This document shows positions 28,292-38,670 of a stretch of 64,000 nucleotides of DNA, in pieces (the first letter of the stretch is position 1; every line of letters begins with the position of its first letter). Origin of the DNA: Micrococcus flavus (GTDB lineage: Bacteria > Actinomycetota > Actinomycetes > Actinomycetales > Micrococcaceae). The notes under the pieces are model-generated. The model worked only from the letters and a program-made list of their open reading frames with translations, was not told the origin of the DNA and did not search any database. The DNA is taken from positions 1,922,001 to 1,986,000 of the forward strand of contig NZ_JACHMC010000001.1 of NCBI RefSeq assembly GCF_014204815.1, given 5' to 3'. The translations under genes and the position numbers were made by a program.

Positions 28292-29542
28292 TCAGCGGCG
28301 GGGGTTCCCGGCGACCTTCACGTCCACCCACACGAGGCGGTGGTCCGAGGTGGGGAACGGGTAGGAGCCGGTCAGCTCCGAGCCCGGCTCGCCCTGGGCC
28401 GGCCAGAACACGCCGGCGTCCAGCAGCGGCAGGTTCTTGGAGGGCAGGGCCAGGTCCACGCGCAGGTTGCCCGGGGCGGGGCGGTCGTTGAAGTCGGCGG
28501 TGTCGTACCGGGGGTCGCCCTCGTGCTGGAGGTTGGCCCCGCCCTGCAGCGCGGACGCCTCGGCCGCGCCGGCCGAGGACGGCTTCGGGTCGCGGATGCG
28601 GGAGTGCTCCAGGAGCAGGTCGACGGCGCCGTCCCACGAGTCGCCGTCGAGCGGATCGGCGTTGTAGTCGCCGAGCACCACGAAGCGCTCGCCGCGCGCG
28701 AGGCCGCCGCGCACGCCCTCGTCGTCGTAGAGGTAGGCGGCGGTCCGGCCGCCGGTGATGTCGTCCGCCCACAGGCGGATCTCGTCGTGGTTGCGGCGCT
28801 GGTTGCGCTTCTCCGAGCCGTCGAAGGCGGGCGGGGTGGGGTGCGCGGCCAGCACGTGCAGGGTCTTCCCGTTGACCTCCACGGGCACGTCCCAGTGGGA
28901 CTTGGAGGACAGGCGCAGCTGCTCCTCCTGCTCAGGGGTGTAGTAGTCCTCGGGCATGACGTTGCCGGGCATGTCCGCCCAGCGGAAGTCCTGGAACGTG
29001 CGGATCCGGTCCTCGAGGATCGGGTGCTGGGAGTAGATCACCATGCCGTACTGGCCCGGGAAGAGGCCGAAGCCCCATGCGTCGTTCGGTCCCCCCACGG
29101 TGCCGCTCTGGTCCAGGTCCAGACCGGAGGGCACGCCCGTGTTCACGGGGGCGGTGTAGCGGTAGGGGTAGTGGATCGGGTCCTGGCCGTTCTGGCCGAC
29201 GGCCAGGTAGTTCTCCTGGAACAGGCGGGCGCCCTCGCCGGCGGCGTCGAAGTCGACCTCGTTGATCAGGAGGATCTCCGGGCGGGTGGTCTGCACGACC
29301 CCCGCGATGTTCCGGGCCTGCTCGTCGTCCGGGGTGGACAGGTCGCGGACCAGCTCCCCCTCGGCGCCGCGGTTGAGCGAGGCGTTGCAGGTGGCCACGC
29401 GGACCTCGTGGGCGTCCTGGACGGACGCGGCGGCGGATCCGCGCTCCGGGGCGTGGGCGGGGCGGGCGGCCTGGGCGGACGCGGCGCCGGTGACGGCGAG
29501 CGCGGCCACGGCCACGGCGGCGGACAGACGACGAAGGCGCAT
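28292..29542 (-). CDS. Secreted endonuclease/exonuclease/phosphatase-fold protein
   Basis: This is a 416-residue exported enzyme with a clear signal peptide (RLRRLSAAVAVAALAVTGAASAQA, split at about 25; only the first part need be read). The EEP fold shows LLINEVDFD (metal Glu), HVLAAHPTPPAFDG, VLGDYNADP (Asp-x-Asn) and TSDHRLVWVDV (catalytic Asp-His). Members are phosphodiesterases or nucleases. Secreted actinobacterial homologues of this length are often annotated as extracellular phosphatases or nucleases for phosphate or nucleotide scavenging. The substrate here is open. The ATG is at 29542, with AGGAG upstream. Confidence 0.92.
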   Translation of the reverse strand: MRLRRLSAAVAVAALAVTGAASAQAARPAHAPERGSAAASVQDAHEVRVATCNASLNRGAEGELVRDLSTPDDEQARNIAGVVQTTRPEILLINEVDFDAAGEGARLFQENYLAVGQNGQDPIHYPYRYTAPVNTGVPSGLDLDQSGTVGGPNDAWGFGLFPGQYGMVIYSQHPILEDRIRTFQDFRWADMPGNVMPEDYYTPEQEEQLRLSSKSHWDVPVEVNGKTLHVLAAHPTPPAFDGSEKRNQRRNHDEIRLWADDITGGRTAAYLYDDEGVRGGLARGERFVVLGDYNADPLDGDSWDGAVDLLLEHSRIRDPKPSSAGAAEASALQGGANLQHEGDPRYDTADFNDRPAPGNLRVDLALPSKNLPLLDAGVFWPAQGEPGSELTGSYPFPTSDHRLVWVDVKVAGNPRR

Positions 29543-29647
29543 GGGGGACTCCTGGGACGACACGGGCGGGGATGGACGGTCCCAGGGTGGCAGGCGCGGA
29601 CGAGCCGACGGTGACGAGCCGGTGAACACCCGTGGTGGGATGGGGAC

Positions 29648-30382
29648 ATGCCCTCCCTGCACGACGACGCCGCCCCCGCCTCCGCCTTCCGCCTCCCGGA
29701 GGCGGTGGGGATCCTCGGCGCGGGCCGCGCCGGCACGGCGTTGGCCCGGGCGATCGCCCGGATCCCGCGCCTGCACCCGGGGACCGCGGCGCCACGCGTC
29801 GTGATGGCGGCGACGCGCCCTCCGGCCGCGGTGCGGCGGCACCTGCTCATCCACGCGCCCGAGGCGGAGGCCGTGCCGGTCGACGAGCTGGCGGCGGGCA
29901 CCGAGCTGACAGTGGTGGCGGTGCCGCGCGAGGACCTGGACGACGTGGACCCGGCGCTGCTGGCCGGCCCGCGCACGCTCGCCGTGGTGGACATGACCAA
30001 CACGTGGGGCGACGAACCGGTGCCGGACTGGCTGGCCGGCCCGGGGGACACGGCGGCCGGGCCGGGGACGGTGCTGATCGCCCGCCGCTGGGCCGCGGCG
30101 GGGCTGAGCGTGCCCGTGGTGCGCGCGTTCTCCGAGATCTCCCACCACGAGCTGGGCACCGCCGGCCGGACCGAGGAGCCCCGGCGGGCGCTCGGCGTCG
30201 GGGCGGACGACCCGGGGCCGGGACGCGACGCCGTCGCCGCCCTGATGGCCGCGCTCGGCTTCGAGCCGGTGGAGTACGCGCCGCTCGCCCGCGCGGCGGC
30301 CCTGGAGCCGGGGGGTCCGGTGTTCGGACGGGAGACGGCGGCGGCCGACCTCGCCCGCGCCCTCGCCCTCCGCTTCCGCTGA
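29648..30382 (+). CDS. NADP/F420-type Rossmann oxidoreductase-like protein
   Basis: This is a 244-residue protein with a dinucleotide-binding start (AVGILGAGRAGTALARAI, GxGxxG) and a fold like F420-dependent NADP reductases (NAD_binding F420-oxidored domain). TVVAVPREDLDDV and VVDMTNTWGDE fit the second and third strands. The C-terminal part is short for a full reductase and I see no clear F420 residues. The cofactor and substrate are therefore uncertain. The ATG at 29648 follows TGGGAT by six bases. It is divergent from the secreted EEP gene. Confidence 0.78.
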   Translation: MPSLHDDAAPASAFRLPEAVGILGAGRAGTALARAIARIPRLHPGTAAPRVVMAATRPPAAVRRHLLIHAPEAEAVPVDELAAGTELTVVAVPREDLDDVDPALLAGPRTLAVVDMTNTWGDEPVPDWLAGPGDTAAGPGTVLIARRWAAAGLSVPVVRAFSEISHHELGTAGRTEEPRRALGVGADDPGPGRDAVAALMAALGFEPVEYAPLARAAALEPGGPVFGRETAAADLARALALRFR

Positions 30383-30504
30383 CGCACCACGCACACCGAG
30401 CACGTCCGCACCTGCAGCGGGCGGCCCGAGGGCACTCTCGTCCGGGCGAGGAACGGCGCCTGTGTCTACGATGGGAGGGCCCGTCCGTCGACCTCGGAGA
30501 CACC

Positions 30505-32121
30505 GTGCCGCCCCTGCAGCAGCAGTCCACCCCGTCGCGTCCCGCCCTGGCACCCACCGTCCCTCGCCCAGACAGGAGGCGACGCGCGTCGGCCGTCGTC
30601 GGCGCCGCGCTGGCCGCCGGCGTGCCCATCGGCCCTCCGGGGGCGATGGGCGTCACGGCGTCCGCGCTCGCCGTCACCACGGCGGCCGTGGCACCGGCCG
30701 CCCACGCCGTCCCCGCGGCGCAGGTCGAGCTCGTGGACACCGCCGGCGTGATCGACCCCGCGGCCCTGCAGCGCGGCCTGGCGGACGTGGAGTTCCGCGA
30801 GCCGACCCGCGTGGTCGTCTACACGGAGCGCGGCGCGGACCTGTCCGCCCTGTCCGACGACGCGGCCTCCCAGGAGTTCAACGGCCGCGTGCTCGCCCAC
30901 GCGCGCCGGACGCACCCGGAGTGGATCAGCGCGGATGGCCAGAAGTGGGCGGACGGGCTGATGGTCTTCGCCCTGGACCCGGCCAACCGCATGATGGGCG
31001 TCTACTACGGGGAGGACAGGAAGCTCAGCACGGAGCAGCAGGCGGACGTGCGCGAGGAGGCCGCCGAAGCCGCCCGGGACGCCCGCTGGACGGACGCCGC
31101 CGTGGACGCGGTGGACGGCTCGGCGGACCGGATCGGACGGCCGTGGTACCAGGACCCGGGGCTGGTCTTCGGGCTCGGCGGCGGAACGCTGGTGACGGCG
31201 GGGGTTGGCGCCGGCATCTGGGGCGCCGTCGCGCTGTCGAAGCGGGCGCGACGCAAGCGCGCCCTCGCCGACCTGGAGGCGGCCCGCGCCCACCTGACCT
31301 CCGTCACCCTGGACATGGACGCGACCGAGGTGAACGCCTCCCTCGTGCCCGCCGACGACCCCCACGGCGCCCGACTGCTCGAGCGCTTCCGGGGCTTCCG
31401 GGAGCGCGCTCTGGCGGCGACCGCCGAGCTGCAGCGCCTGGAGGAGGCCCCGGAGGAGGAGCAGCGGTCGAAGGAGTTCGAGAAGCAGGCAGCCGCGCTG
31501 CGCTCCGACGTGGCCGACCTCGACGGGCTCGACGACGCCATCGGCGCGGCCAGCACACTGCTGAACCGGCATCCGGGCTGGCAGGACGCGTGGGACCTGC
31601 AGACCGCACCGTTGCGGGAGGACCTGCGCGGGATCGAGGGGCTCCGGTCCACGCTCCCCTCCGACGACCCCGCGGTGACCGCCGGCCTCGACTCGCTCGA
31701 GGGGTTCCGGGCGGAGGCGGAGCGGCGGCTCGAGGAGCTCGGGGCCGGGTTGTCGGAGGAGCGTCTCACGCCCTCGGCCGCGCTGGACGCCCTGGAGGGC
31801 CTCCGCCGCGGCCTCACGTCCCGCGTGGACCGCCTCGCCGAGGCCGTGGTTGCCGGCGCTGGGCGCAACCGGGAGGAGCGCGAGATGATGCGCCGGGACA
31901 TCGACGCGGGACGGCGCGCGGGCCGCACCACCCGGGGCTCGCTGCTCGACGCCCAGGCCGGGGCGGGCGTGTACTGGTCCGTCGGCTCGTTCCGTTCCGG
32001 CTACTCGGCCGGCCACAGCTCGATCGAGAGCAGCCGGACCTCCTCCTCGTCGTCGAGCGGCACGGGCTACGGGTCCTCGGGCGGCTCGTTCTCCGGCTCG
32101 GGATCCTCCGGACGGTTCTGA
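30505..32121 (+). CDS. TPM-domain membrane protein with coiled-coil and Ser/Gly tail
   Basis: This is a 538-residue exported protein. A basic N-terminus and hydrophobic segments (about 30-75) give export, and a TPM domain follows at about 80-195 (VELVDTAGVIDPAALQ, VVVYTERG, MMGVYYGED). One TM helix lies at about 212-235. A long charged coiled-coil region lies at about 240-480, ending in a Ser/Gly-rich tail (GGSFSGSGSSGRF) like those of YgcG-type proteins. TPM proteins include photosystem repair phosphatases in plants; bacterial roles are poorly known. I chose GTG at 30505 because GGAGA lies seven bases before it. A -10-like TACGAT lies at 30467-30472. Confidence 0.82.
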   Translation: MPPLQQQSTPSRPALAPTVPRPDRRRRASAVVGAALAAGVPIGPPGAMGVTASALAVTTAAVAPAAHAVPAAQVELVDTAGVIDPAALQRGLADVEFREPTRVVVYTERGADLSALSDDAASQEFNGRVLAHARRTHPEWISADGQKWADGLMVFALDPANRMMGVYYGEDRKLSTEQQADVREEAAEAARDARWTDAAVDAVDGSADRIGRPWYQDPGLVFGLGGGTLVTAGVGAGIWGAVALSKRARRKRALADLEAARAHLTSVTLDMDATEVNASLVPADDPHGARLLERFRGFRERALAATAELQRLEEAPEEEQRSKEFEKQAAALRSDVADLDGLDDAIGAASTLLNRHPGWQDAWDLQTAPLREDLRGIEGLRSTLPSDDPAVTAGLDSLEGFRAEAERRLEELGAGLSEERLTPSAALDALEGLRRGLTSRVDRLAEAVVAGAGRNREEREMMRRDIDAGRRAGRTTRGSLLDAQAGAGVYWSVGSFRSGYSAGHSSIESSRTSSSSSSGTGYGSSGGSFSGSGSSGRF

Positions 32122-32172
32122 GCCCTCCCTCGTCGCTGCACCCGCCCAGGTCCCGTTACTCGGGCGTTCGTC

Positions 32173-32192
32173 TGAACGGGCCCGCCCGTTCA
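32173..32192 (+). terminator. Hairpin after the TPM gene
   Basis: TGAACGGG and CCCGTTCA form an 8-bp stem around CCCG, 51 bp after the TPM stop. A short run CCGTTTTC follows about 17 bases later. It is probably a terminator, but an operator for the next gene cannot be excluded. Confidence 0.5.
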
Positions 32193-32256
32193 CGCGAGCT
32201 CCGTTTTCAGCGGCGAAGGTGAGGCGGTCATCCCCGCCCCGATCGATGGAGCACTC

Positions 32257-35200
32257 ATGTCGCCCCTTCACTCCGGTCCACACCGAGTGGTCGGCCTGAC
32301 CCTGGCCGTCTCCCCCCTCGCCGCCGTCCCCGCGTCCGCCGCCACGGTGCCGCCGCCCCTGATGATCACGGAGCTGGCTCCCGACTCCGCCGGCGCGGAC
32401 CACTTCGAGTTCATCGAGGTCACGAACACCACCGGCGCACCGATCGACCTCTCCCAGGCTAGTCTGGCCTACGTCTACGTGGACGGCGCGGACCGGACCC
32501 GGGACGTGCCGCTGCTTGTCCCGGCGGGGACCGTGGTGGAGCCGGGCGAGAGCGTGGTGCTGTGGCTGTCCTACGCCTCGGGCACGGTGGACAGCTTCGC
32601 CCGCACGGAGCAGGACTTCCGCGACCACTGGGCCGCGCAGGGCGCCGGCACCGACTACCGCCTCGTGCGCGTCGAGGGCCAGCCGGGCATGGCCAACGGC
32701 GGCGACCGCGGCGTCCGCCTGACCCTTCCGGACGGGCGCGCCACCTGGTCCTACTACCCGGCCGGCTCCGTCGCCGCGGGCAGGACGGCGCAGTTCCGGG
32801 CGGACGCCGCCCGTGAGTCCGGCACCGCCCTGCTCGAGGGCCGCGCCGGTGGACTTCGCCGACTACACGATCGACTACCTCTACCCGGCCGACGACCTGA
32901 CGAACAACAACGTGGTCACCTGGCCGACCGACCCGGCGTCCTTCGTCCTGCAGCCCGGGGAGACGGCGGTCCTCTGGATCAAGAACGGGAAGAACGACCA
33001 CCTCACCGCCGCGGACTTCGACGCCCACTACGGCACCACCCTCGCGGGCGGCTCCAGGCTGGTCGAGGTCCACACAGGGGGCATGGCCAACAGCGGCGCC
33101 CGCGGGATCGAGGTGGTCACGAAGACCGGGTTCTCGGTCAACCGGGCCTACTACAACCTCGGCGGCGCCGACGACACCCAGGCGGACCAGGGCATCCAGT
33201 ACGCCGCAGACCCGGCGGACGTCGGGCGCCAGCGCCTGCTCGGCCTCGCCCCCGCCTCCCCCCGGCAGTCTCAGCGCCGAACAGACGCCGACGAGTCTCG
33301 TGGTGCCGCCGGCGGACGCGGCGGCGCCCGTGATCGAGGACCGCACCGCCGGTCAGGTCGACCCCTCGGCCGCCTTCCCGCTCGAGTTCCACATCACCGA
33401 CGACGTCCAGGTCCGGACGGTCACGCTCACCGTCCGGACGTCCGGGATGGCCGCGGCGACGACGCGCACGATCCGCGCCGAGGAGGGGGACCTCTACCGC
33501 CACGTGATCGAGGCGGTCGACCTCACCGGCCAGCGCTGGGTGGAGTACTCGGTCGTCGCCTCGGACGGCGCGCACACCACCGAGCTGGCCACCCGCCGGG
33601 TCCCTGTCACGGGGGTGGACCAGAGCCCCGTCCGGCTGTCGGTCGGGGAGGGCGAGGTCGTCTCCGGGACGGAGCGAATCACCGTCGGCGGGGACGCCTA
33701 CCCCTCGTCCGCCGTCGTCACGGTGGGCGGCAAGCCGGTGGAGGGCACCGCCGCGGCCCTGGAGGACGCCCCGGTCTTCGCGTTCGAGGCAACCGGCACC
33801 GATGCGTTCTTCCGCAACGGCGTCCTGATGGGGGACGACGTACTCCACGTCTTCGACGAGGGCTTCTACGAGCGGGAGGTCACCGTCCCCGTGGACGTCC
33901 CCCTGGACCGCATCACGGCCGGTGAGCCCCTGACCCTGAGCGTGTACGCGGGGACGAAGGCCTGGCCGAAGATCGACCCGGATGAGAACAACGACGACTT
34001 CCAGATCCGGAACCTCCGGCTGATCCTCCCGGACGGGCGGACCCTGCGCCCCGCCGGGCACGAGGACGGCACCCGCTGGATCCCCATGGGCGACTCGGCC
34101 GGGAAGAACGACGCCGTCCACGCCTCCTTCAGCCTGCCGGAGGACGCCTTCTCCGCCACCGCCTTCGACTGGGACACCACAGCCGTCGCCGACGGCGCGC
34201 ACACCATCTCGGCGCAGGCCGCTGAGACGACCGTGACCCGGACGGTGATCGTCGACAACACCGGCCCGGTGATCACCACGAGCCTGGAGGACGGGGCGCA
34301 GGTGCGAGGCAGGGTCTCGCTCGACGCCGGCGCCTCGGACGCCGGCGCCGGCCTGGACGTGCTGACCGCGGAGCTGGACGGCGTCGCCGTCGACCTGCCC
34401 CACGAGGGCAGCTCCCTGGACCTGGCCGCGGGCGAGCACCGGCTCGTGCTCACCGCCCGCGACCTGGCCGGCAACGTCAGCACGCGCACGGTCGTCTTCA
34501 CGACCCCCGTGGAGCGTCCGGGCGCGTCCGTAGCCGCGCCGGCCCAGGGCGCCGTGGTGCCGGGGCCGGACGTCACCCTCTCGGCCACGGTGGCGGACCC
34601 GAGCGGAGACCGGCTGGACGTCGGCTTCTTCGAGGGCCGCAGGCTGGTCCCCGGCGAGGCCGGCCTGCAGGTGAGTGCGGGCGAGACGACGGTGGCCGAT
34701 GCGGTGGAGCGTGACGCCGCCGCCGTCGATACGCAGGCCCTCGCGCTCATGGCGGAGGACGACGGCCGGGAACACGTGGTCAGCTCCCAGGACGCCTTCC
34801 CCTACCAGGTGCTCGAGGTGGCCGTGGAGGACGCCGCCCCGGACGGACAGGTGCGGATCGCCTGGGACGGCAGCGCCAACGCCGAGGCGAAGGTGATCCT
34901 CTCGGCGTTCAACACCGTCACGGGCGCCTGGGAGGAGGTGGACCGCGCCCTCACCACGGGCGGCAACCCCACCGAGTTCACGCTGGACGGCCTCGTCTCT
35001 GTGGCGGACCACGTCCGGGACGGCAAGGTGCGCCTGCTCGTCCAGCACTCCGAGGGCTTCGCCCACACGGACCGCAGCACCCGCGACTCCGTGACGGCGC
35101 CGGTCCATCCGGCGGACCTGGCCCGGTCCGAGTTCGACTTCACCCTGGGGTGGGAGTCGGACACGCAGTACTACAACGAGACCTGGTACGAGCACCAGCG

Positions 35201-36275
35201 GGCCATCCACGACTACTTCCTGCAGTCCCGCGACCGTCTCAATCTTTCCTACGTGTTCCACACCGGGGACATCGTGGATGAATGGGACAAGCCGGAGCAG
35301 TGGGAGCGGGCGGACGCCGCCTACCGGATGCTCGACGACGCCGGACTGCCCTACGGCGTGCTGGCCGGCAACCACGACGTCGGCCACGCCCGGGAGGACT
35401 ACGGGCCCTTCAGCGCGGACTTCGGCGCCCACCGGTTCGAGCAGAACCCGTGGTACGGGGGCTCCTACCAGGACAACCGCGGCCACTACGACCTGATCAC
35501 CGTGGACGGCGTGGACTTCCTCATGCTCTACCAGGGCTGGGGCCCCGGCGACGAGGAGATCGCCTGGATGAACGAGGTGCTGGCCCAGTACCCAGAACGC
35601 ACCACGATCATCACCCTCCACGAGTACATGCTCACCACCGGCGGGCTCGGTCCGATCCCGCAGCGCATCCAGGACGAGGTGGTGGCGACCAATCCGAACG
35701 TGTCGATGGTGTTCTCCGGCCACTACCACGACGCCTTCACGCGCGTGGACGGCTTCGACGACGACGGCGACGGCGTGGACGACCGCCAGGTCACCCAGGT
35801 CCTCTTCGACTACCAGGGGCTGGCGGAAGGGGGTCTGGGCTACCTGAGGCTGCTGCACTTCGACCACGAGGGTCAGAGAATGGTGGCGCGCACCTACTCG
35901 CCCTCCCTGCAGGACTACGACGCCGACGACCCCGGCCTGGCTCCCGAGCACCAGGAGTTCACGGTGCCCTACTCCCAGCTGGGGGTGGAGCCCAGGACGA
36001 AGACCCTGGGGACGGACGCCGTCTCCGTCGAGGTCCTGACGGGGCGGCCCATCGGTGAGCGGACGGACGTCGAGTCGGGGTCCCTCGTCGACATGGTATG
36101 GCGAGGCCTGCAGGCCGGCGAGTTCGGCTGGTACGTGCGCACCGAGGACCCGTACGGCGCCGTCGACCTCAGCGCTGTCCAGGAGTTCACCGTGACGGCA
36201 CCTGAGCCCCAGCCGACCCCGGAGACGCCCGGGACCGGCGGCGGCCACCCCGGCAAGGGGAAGGGCATGTCCTGA
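32257..36275 (+). pseudogene. Secreted lamin-tail/metallophosphoesterase gene with two frame changes
   Basis: Three joined reading frames encode one large exported protein. Frame A (32257 to about 32845) has a signal-like N-terminus and a lamin-tail domain (ITELAPDSAG, FIEVTNTTGAP, GMANGGDRGVRL). Frame B (about 32846-33260) continues with PVDFADYTIDYLYP and a second MANSGARG block. Frame C (about 33261-36275) has Ig-like repeats and a calcineurin-like phosphoesterase domain with SDTQYY, HTGDIVD, GNHDVG, LHEY and FSGHYHD. The second switch is at a C6 tract (33258-33263); one C fewer restores the frame. At the first switch the second lamin-tail domain lacks its opening strands, so a deletion is likelier than a single indel. 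Homologues are cell-surface phosphoesterases. Frame C alone could still be read from GTG 33300, but without a signal peptide. Confidence 0.85.
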
Positions 36276-36366
36276 TCACAGACGACACGGGTCAGGATGG
36301 GGCGGCGAGGCTGTTCGCCGCCCATGAATCGGGGAGAGGCGATCCCCGTTGCCTCGTCGAGGCGAC

Positions 36367-36400
36367 GGCAGGGTCCCGCTTGACCGAGCGGGGCCCTGCC
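36367..36400 (+). terminator. Terminator after the phosphoesterase gene
   Basis: This is a 14-bp stem with one G-T pair (36367-36380 and 36387-36400) and a 6-nt loop, 91 bp downstream of the stop codon. Confidence 0.75.
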
Positions 36401-36489
36401 CATGTCCTGGACGGGCCTCTGAGACCCCCTTCGTCGGTGGCGGCGGCGCTCGTCCCGACAGCCCCCGGCGACGGGCCTGGCCCTCTTGT

Positions 36490-36515
36490 CAGTGTATTTC
36501 AGTCTTGAAACACTG
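36490..36515 (+). promoter_or_regulatory. Operator-like palindrome at the AhpD/pirin promoter
   Basis: CAGTGT-A-TTTCA, a GTCT centre and TGAAA-CACTG form a near-perfect inverted repeat ending five bases before the ATG. This A/T-rich site differs from its surroundings and must lie in the promoter or at the transcript start. A TTGTCA -35-like hexamer overlaps its left edge (36486-36491). It looks like a repressor site. No regulator is encoded beside it. Confidence 0.65.
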
Positions 36516-36520
36516 GGCCC

Positions 36521-37012
36521 ATGACCAACTCCACCGAACTCCGCCAGGATCCCCTGGCCTTCTACCTGGACAAGGCCGTCCCGGACGCCTGGAAGGCCGT
36601 GGGCGCGCTGTCCGCCGCCGCCCGCACCGCCGCCGACGACGCCGGTCTCGACCGACAGCTCGTCGAACTGGTCAACCTGCGTGTCTCCCAGCTCAACGGC
36701 TGCGCCTATTGCCTCGGCGTGCACACGCGCGACGCCGTCAAGGCCGGCCTCAGCCCCCAGCGCCTCGGCCTGCTGCCCGCGTGGCGTGATTCCCCGGAGG
36801 TCTACTCCGAGCTCGAGCGCGCCGCCCTCGAGCTGGCCGAGACCGTGACGGAGCTGCCGGAGCAGGACCAGCAGCAGTACGTGCAGGTCTCCACGCACCA
36901 CGTGCTCACGGACGCGCAGTACGCCGCGGTGCAGTGGCTCGCGATCGTCATGAACGTCACCAACCGCATCAGCATCCTCTCCCACCACCCGGTCCGCCGC
37001 CGGGACGCCTGA
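36521..37012 (+). CDS. Carboxymuconolactone decarboxylase/AhpD-family protein
   Basis: This is a 163-residue, all-helical AhpD-like protein. The redox motif Cys61-Ala-Tyr-Cys64 followed by His68 (NGCAYCLGVHT) marks the peroxidase-type branch, which reduces peroxides or supports thiol peroxidases, and not true lactone decarboxylases. The conserved LVELVNLRVSQLNG precedes it. No Shine-Dalgarno is visible and the palindrome lies directly upstream, so initiation is probably leaderless or nearly so. It is followed after 11 bases by a pirin gene, and the pair likely forms an oxidative or electrophile stress operon. Confidence 0.92.
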   Translation: MTNSTELRQDPLAFYLDKAVPDAWKAVGALSAAARTAADDAGLDRQLVELVNLRVSQLNGCAYCLGVHTRDAVKAGLSPQRLGLLPAWRDSPEVYSELERAALELAETVTELPEQDQQQYVQVSTHHVLTDAQYAAVQWLAIVMNVTNRISILSHHPVRRRDA

Positions 37013-37023
37013 AGGAGGCCGTC

Positions 37024-38223
37024 GTGTCGAACCGCGAGCAGGACCCGCAGGTCGAGGTTGGCAGCGCCGGCCGCGCCGCAGCCACTCCCGACGCCGCCGC
37101 CCCCTCCCCCGCCGAGGCCGGCGGCCTGCGGGAGGACTTCCCCGCGCCGCGCTTCACGCAGGGCCTGAGTTCGGGGGTGAGCGAGCACGAGGGCGAGGGC
37201 TGCGTCGTCGAGCTCCTCGAGCCGCGCGCGGTGCCGCTGGGCGGACCGCGCGCCATGACGGTGCAGCGCTCCCTGCCGCAGCGGGCCCGCAGCCTGATCG
37301 GTGCGTGGTGCTTCCTGGACTTCTACGGCCCCGACGACGTCGCCGCCACCGGGGGCATGGACGTCCCCCGCCACCCGCATACCGGCCTGGCCACGGTGTC
37401 CTGGCTGTTCGAGGGGCGGATCGACCACGTGGACTCCGCCGGGAACTGGGCCACGGTGCGCCCGGGCGAGGTCAACCTGATGCACGCCGGCCGCGGCGTC
37501 ACCCACACCGAGTACTCCACCGCGGACACCACCGTCTTGCACGGCGCCCAGCTCTGGTACGCCCTGCCGGATGCGCACCGCTTCTCCCATCCGGACCTGC
37601 ACTCCCACCGCCCGGATCCGGTGATCGGCGAGGGCTGGGAGGCGAAGGTGTTCCTCGGCGAGCTCCTGGGCCGGCGCTCCCTGGTGCCCACGGCCATCCC
37701 GCTGACCGGCGCGGAGCTGCGCCTGCAGCCGGGGGCGGAGATCGTGGTGGAGGTGCCCGCCCACCACGAGCACGGCCTGCTCACCGTCTCCGGCGCGGTC
37801 ACCCTGCAGGGCGTGGACGTGCCGGCCGCGCACCTGGGGTACGTCGGACCGGGCGCGCGGCGGCTGACGGTCCGCGCCGGGGACGAGCCGGTGATCGCGT
37901 TGCTGATCGGCGGCGGGCCGCTGGGCGAGCAGATCATCATGTGGTGGAACTTCGTGGGCCGCACCCAGGAGGAGATCGAGACCTGGCGCGCCGCCTACCA
38001 GCAGGAGATGGGCTTCGAGACCCCGACACCGGACTCGCCGCTGCGCCGCGAAGCCGACGAGCCGCTCGGCGAGCAGGTCGGCGGCGCCCTGTTGGACTCC
38101 CTGGTGGGCACCGCCTACGACGACGGCCGCCCCTTCCCGCAGTTCGGCGCCTTCCCACCGGACCCGAAGGGCCCGATCCCGGCACCGCCACTGCCCAACA
38201 CCCGCATGCGAGCCCGCGGCTGA
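37024..38223 (+). CDS. Pirin family protein
   Basis: This is a 399-residue bicupin of the pirin family, longer than the usual 290-320 because of polar N- and C-terminal extensions. The N-terminal cupin holds the metal site: HPHTGLATVSWLFEG with its two His, then EVNLMHAGRGVTHTE with another His and Glu. IGAWCFLDFYGPDD precedes it. Some pirins are quercetin dioxygenases and others are redox-linked regulators. The start is GTG at 37024 with a strong AAGGAGG six to twelve bases before it, overlapping the end of the AhpD gene. It shares the operator-like palindrome with that gene. Confidence 0.92.
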   Translation: MSNREQDPQVEVGSAGRAAATPDAAAPSPAEAGGLREDFPAPRFTQGLSSGVSEHEGEGCVVELLEPRAVPLGGPRAMTVQRSLPQRARSLIGAWCFLDFYGPDDVAATGGMDVPRHPHTGLATVSWLFEGRIDHVDSAGNWATVRPGEVNLMHAGRGVTHTEYSTADTTVLHGAQLWYALPDAHRFSHPDLHSHRPDPVIGEGWEAKVFLGELLGRRSLVPTAIPLTGAELRLQPGAEIVVEVPAHHEHGLLTVSGAVTLQGVDVPAAHLGYVGPGARRLTVRAGDEPVIALLIGGGPLGEQIIMWWNFVGRTQEEIETWRAAYQQEMGFETPTPDSPLRREADEPLGEQVGGALLDSLVGTAYDDGRPFPQFGAFPPDPKGPIPAPPLPNTRMRARG

Positions 38224-38419
38224 CCACCGCTCCGCCTCGCCCGCCTCCGCTGACGCGACACGCGTGCCCCATCTTCTTTAGCGGACGCAACACGCCCACC
38301 CGCGCAGCTTTCCCTGACGCCCGCAGCCCGCGGGCGTGAGCGCTGTCCCCCTGCACCCCTCTCGGAGGGGTCTGGGAACGAACGAGGCGCGGAGAGGACG
38401 GCGGCCCGCGCAGACGACG

Positions 38420-38449
38420 AAGGCCCCCGCTCTGCTGAGCGGGGGCCTT
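38420..38449 (-). terminator. Terminator after tRNA-Pro
   Basis: This is a perfect 12-bp stem AAGGCCCCCGCT with its complement (38420-38431 and 38438-38449), eight bases after the tRNA 3' end. Confidence 0.8.
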
Positions 38450-38454
38450 CCGTA

Positions 38455-38531
<77 letters not shown>

Positions 38532-38670
38532 TCAGACCGCACAGCGGCGGACCAACAGGGGATGACTGTACCAGCCCCCTCTCCTCCGCGCCACTCCACC
38601 AGCGCCTGGCCCTGCGGGCAACGATGCTGCCGCCATGATGGTGGTCGATCGATGTCGAAGGAGAAGACAC

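Noticed and set aside
33300..36275. Frame C of the broken gene as an independent, intact cytosolic phosphoesterase
   Set aside because: Its GTG has no Shine-Dalgarno, the product would lack a signal peptide although its domains are extracellular types, and the upstream frames carry the matching N-terminal domains.
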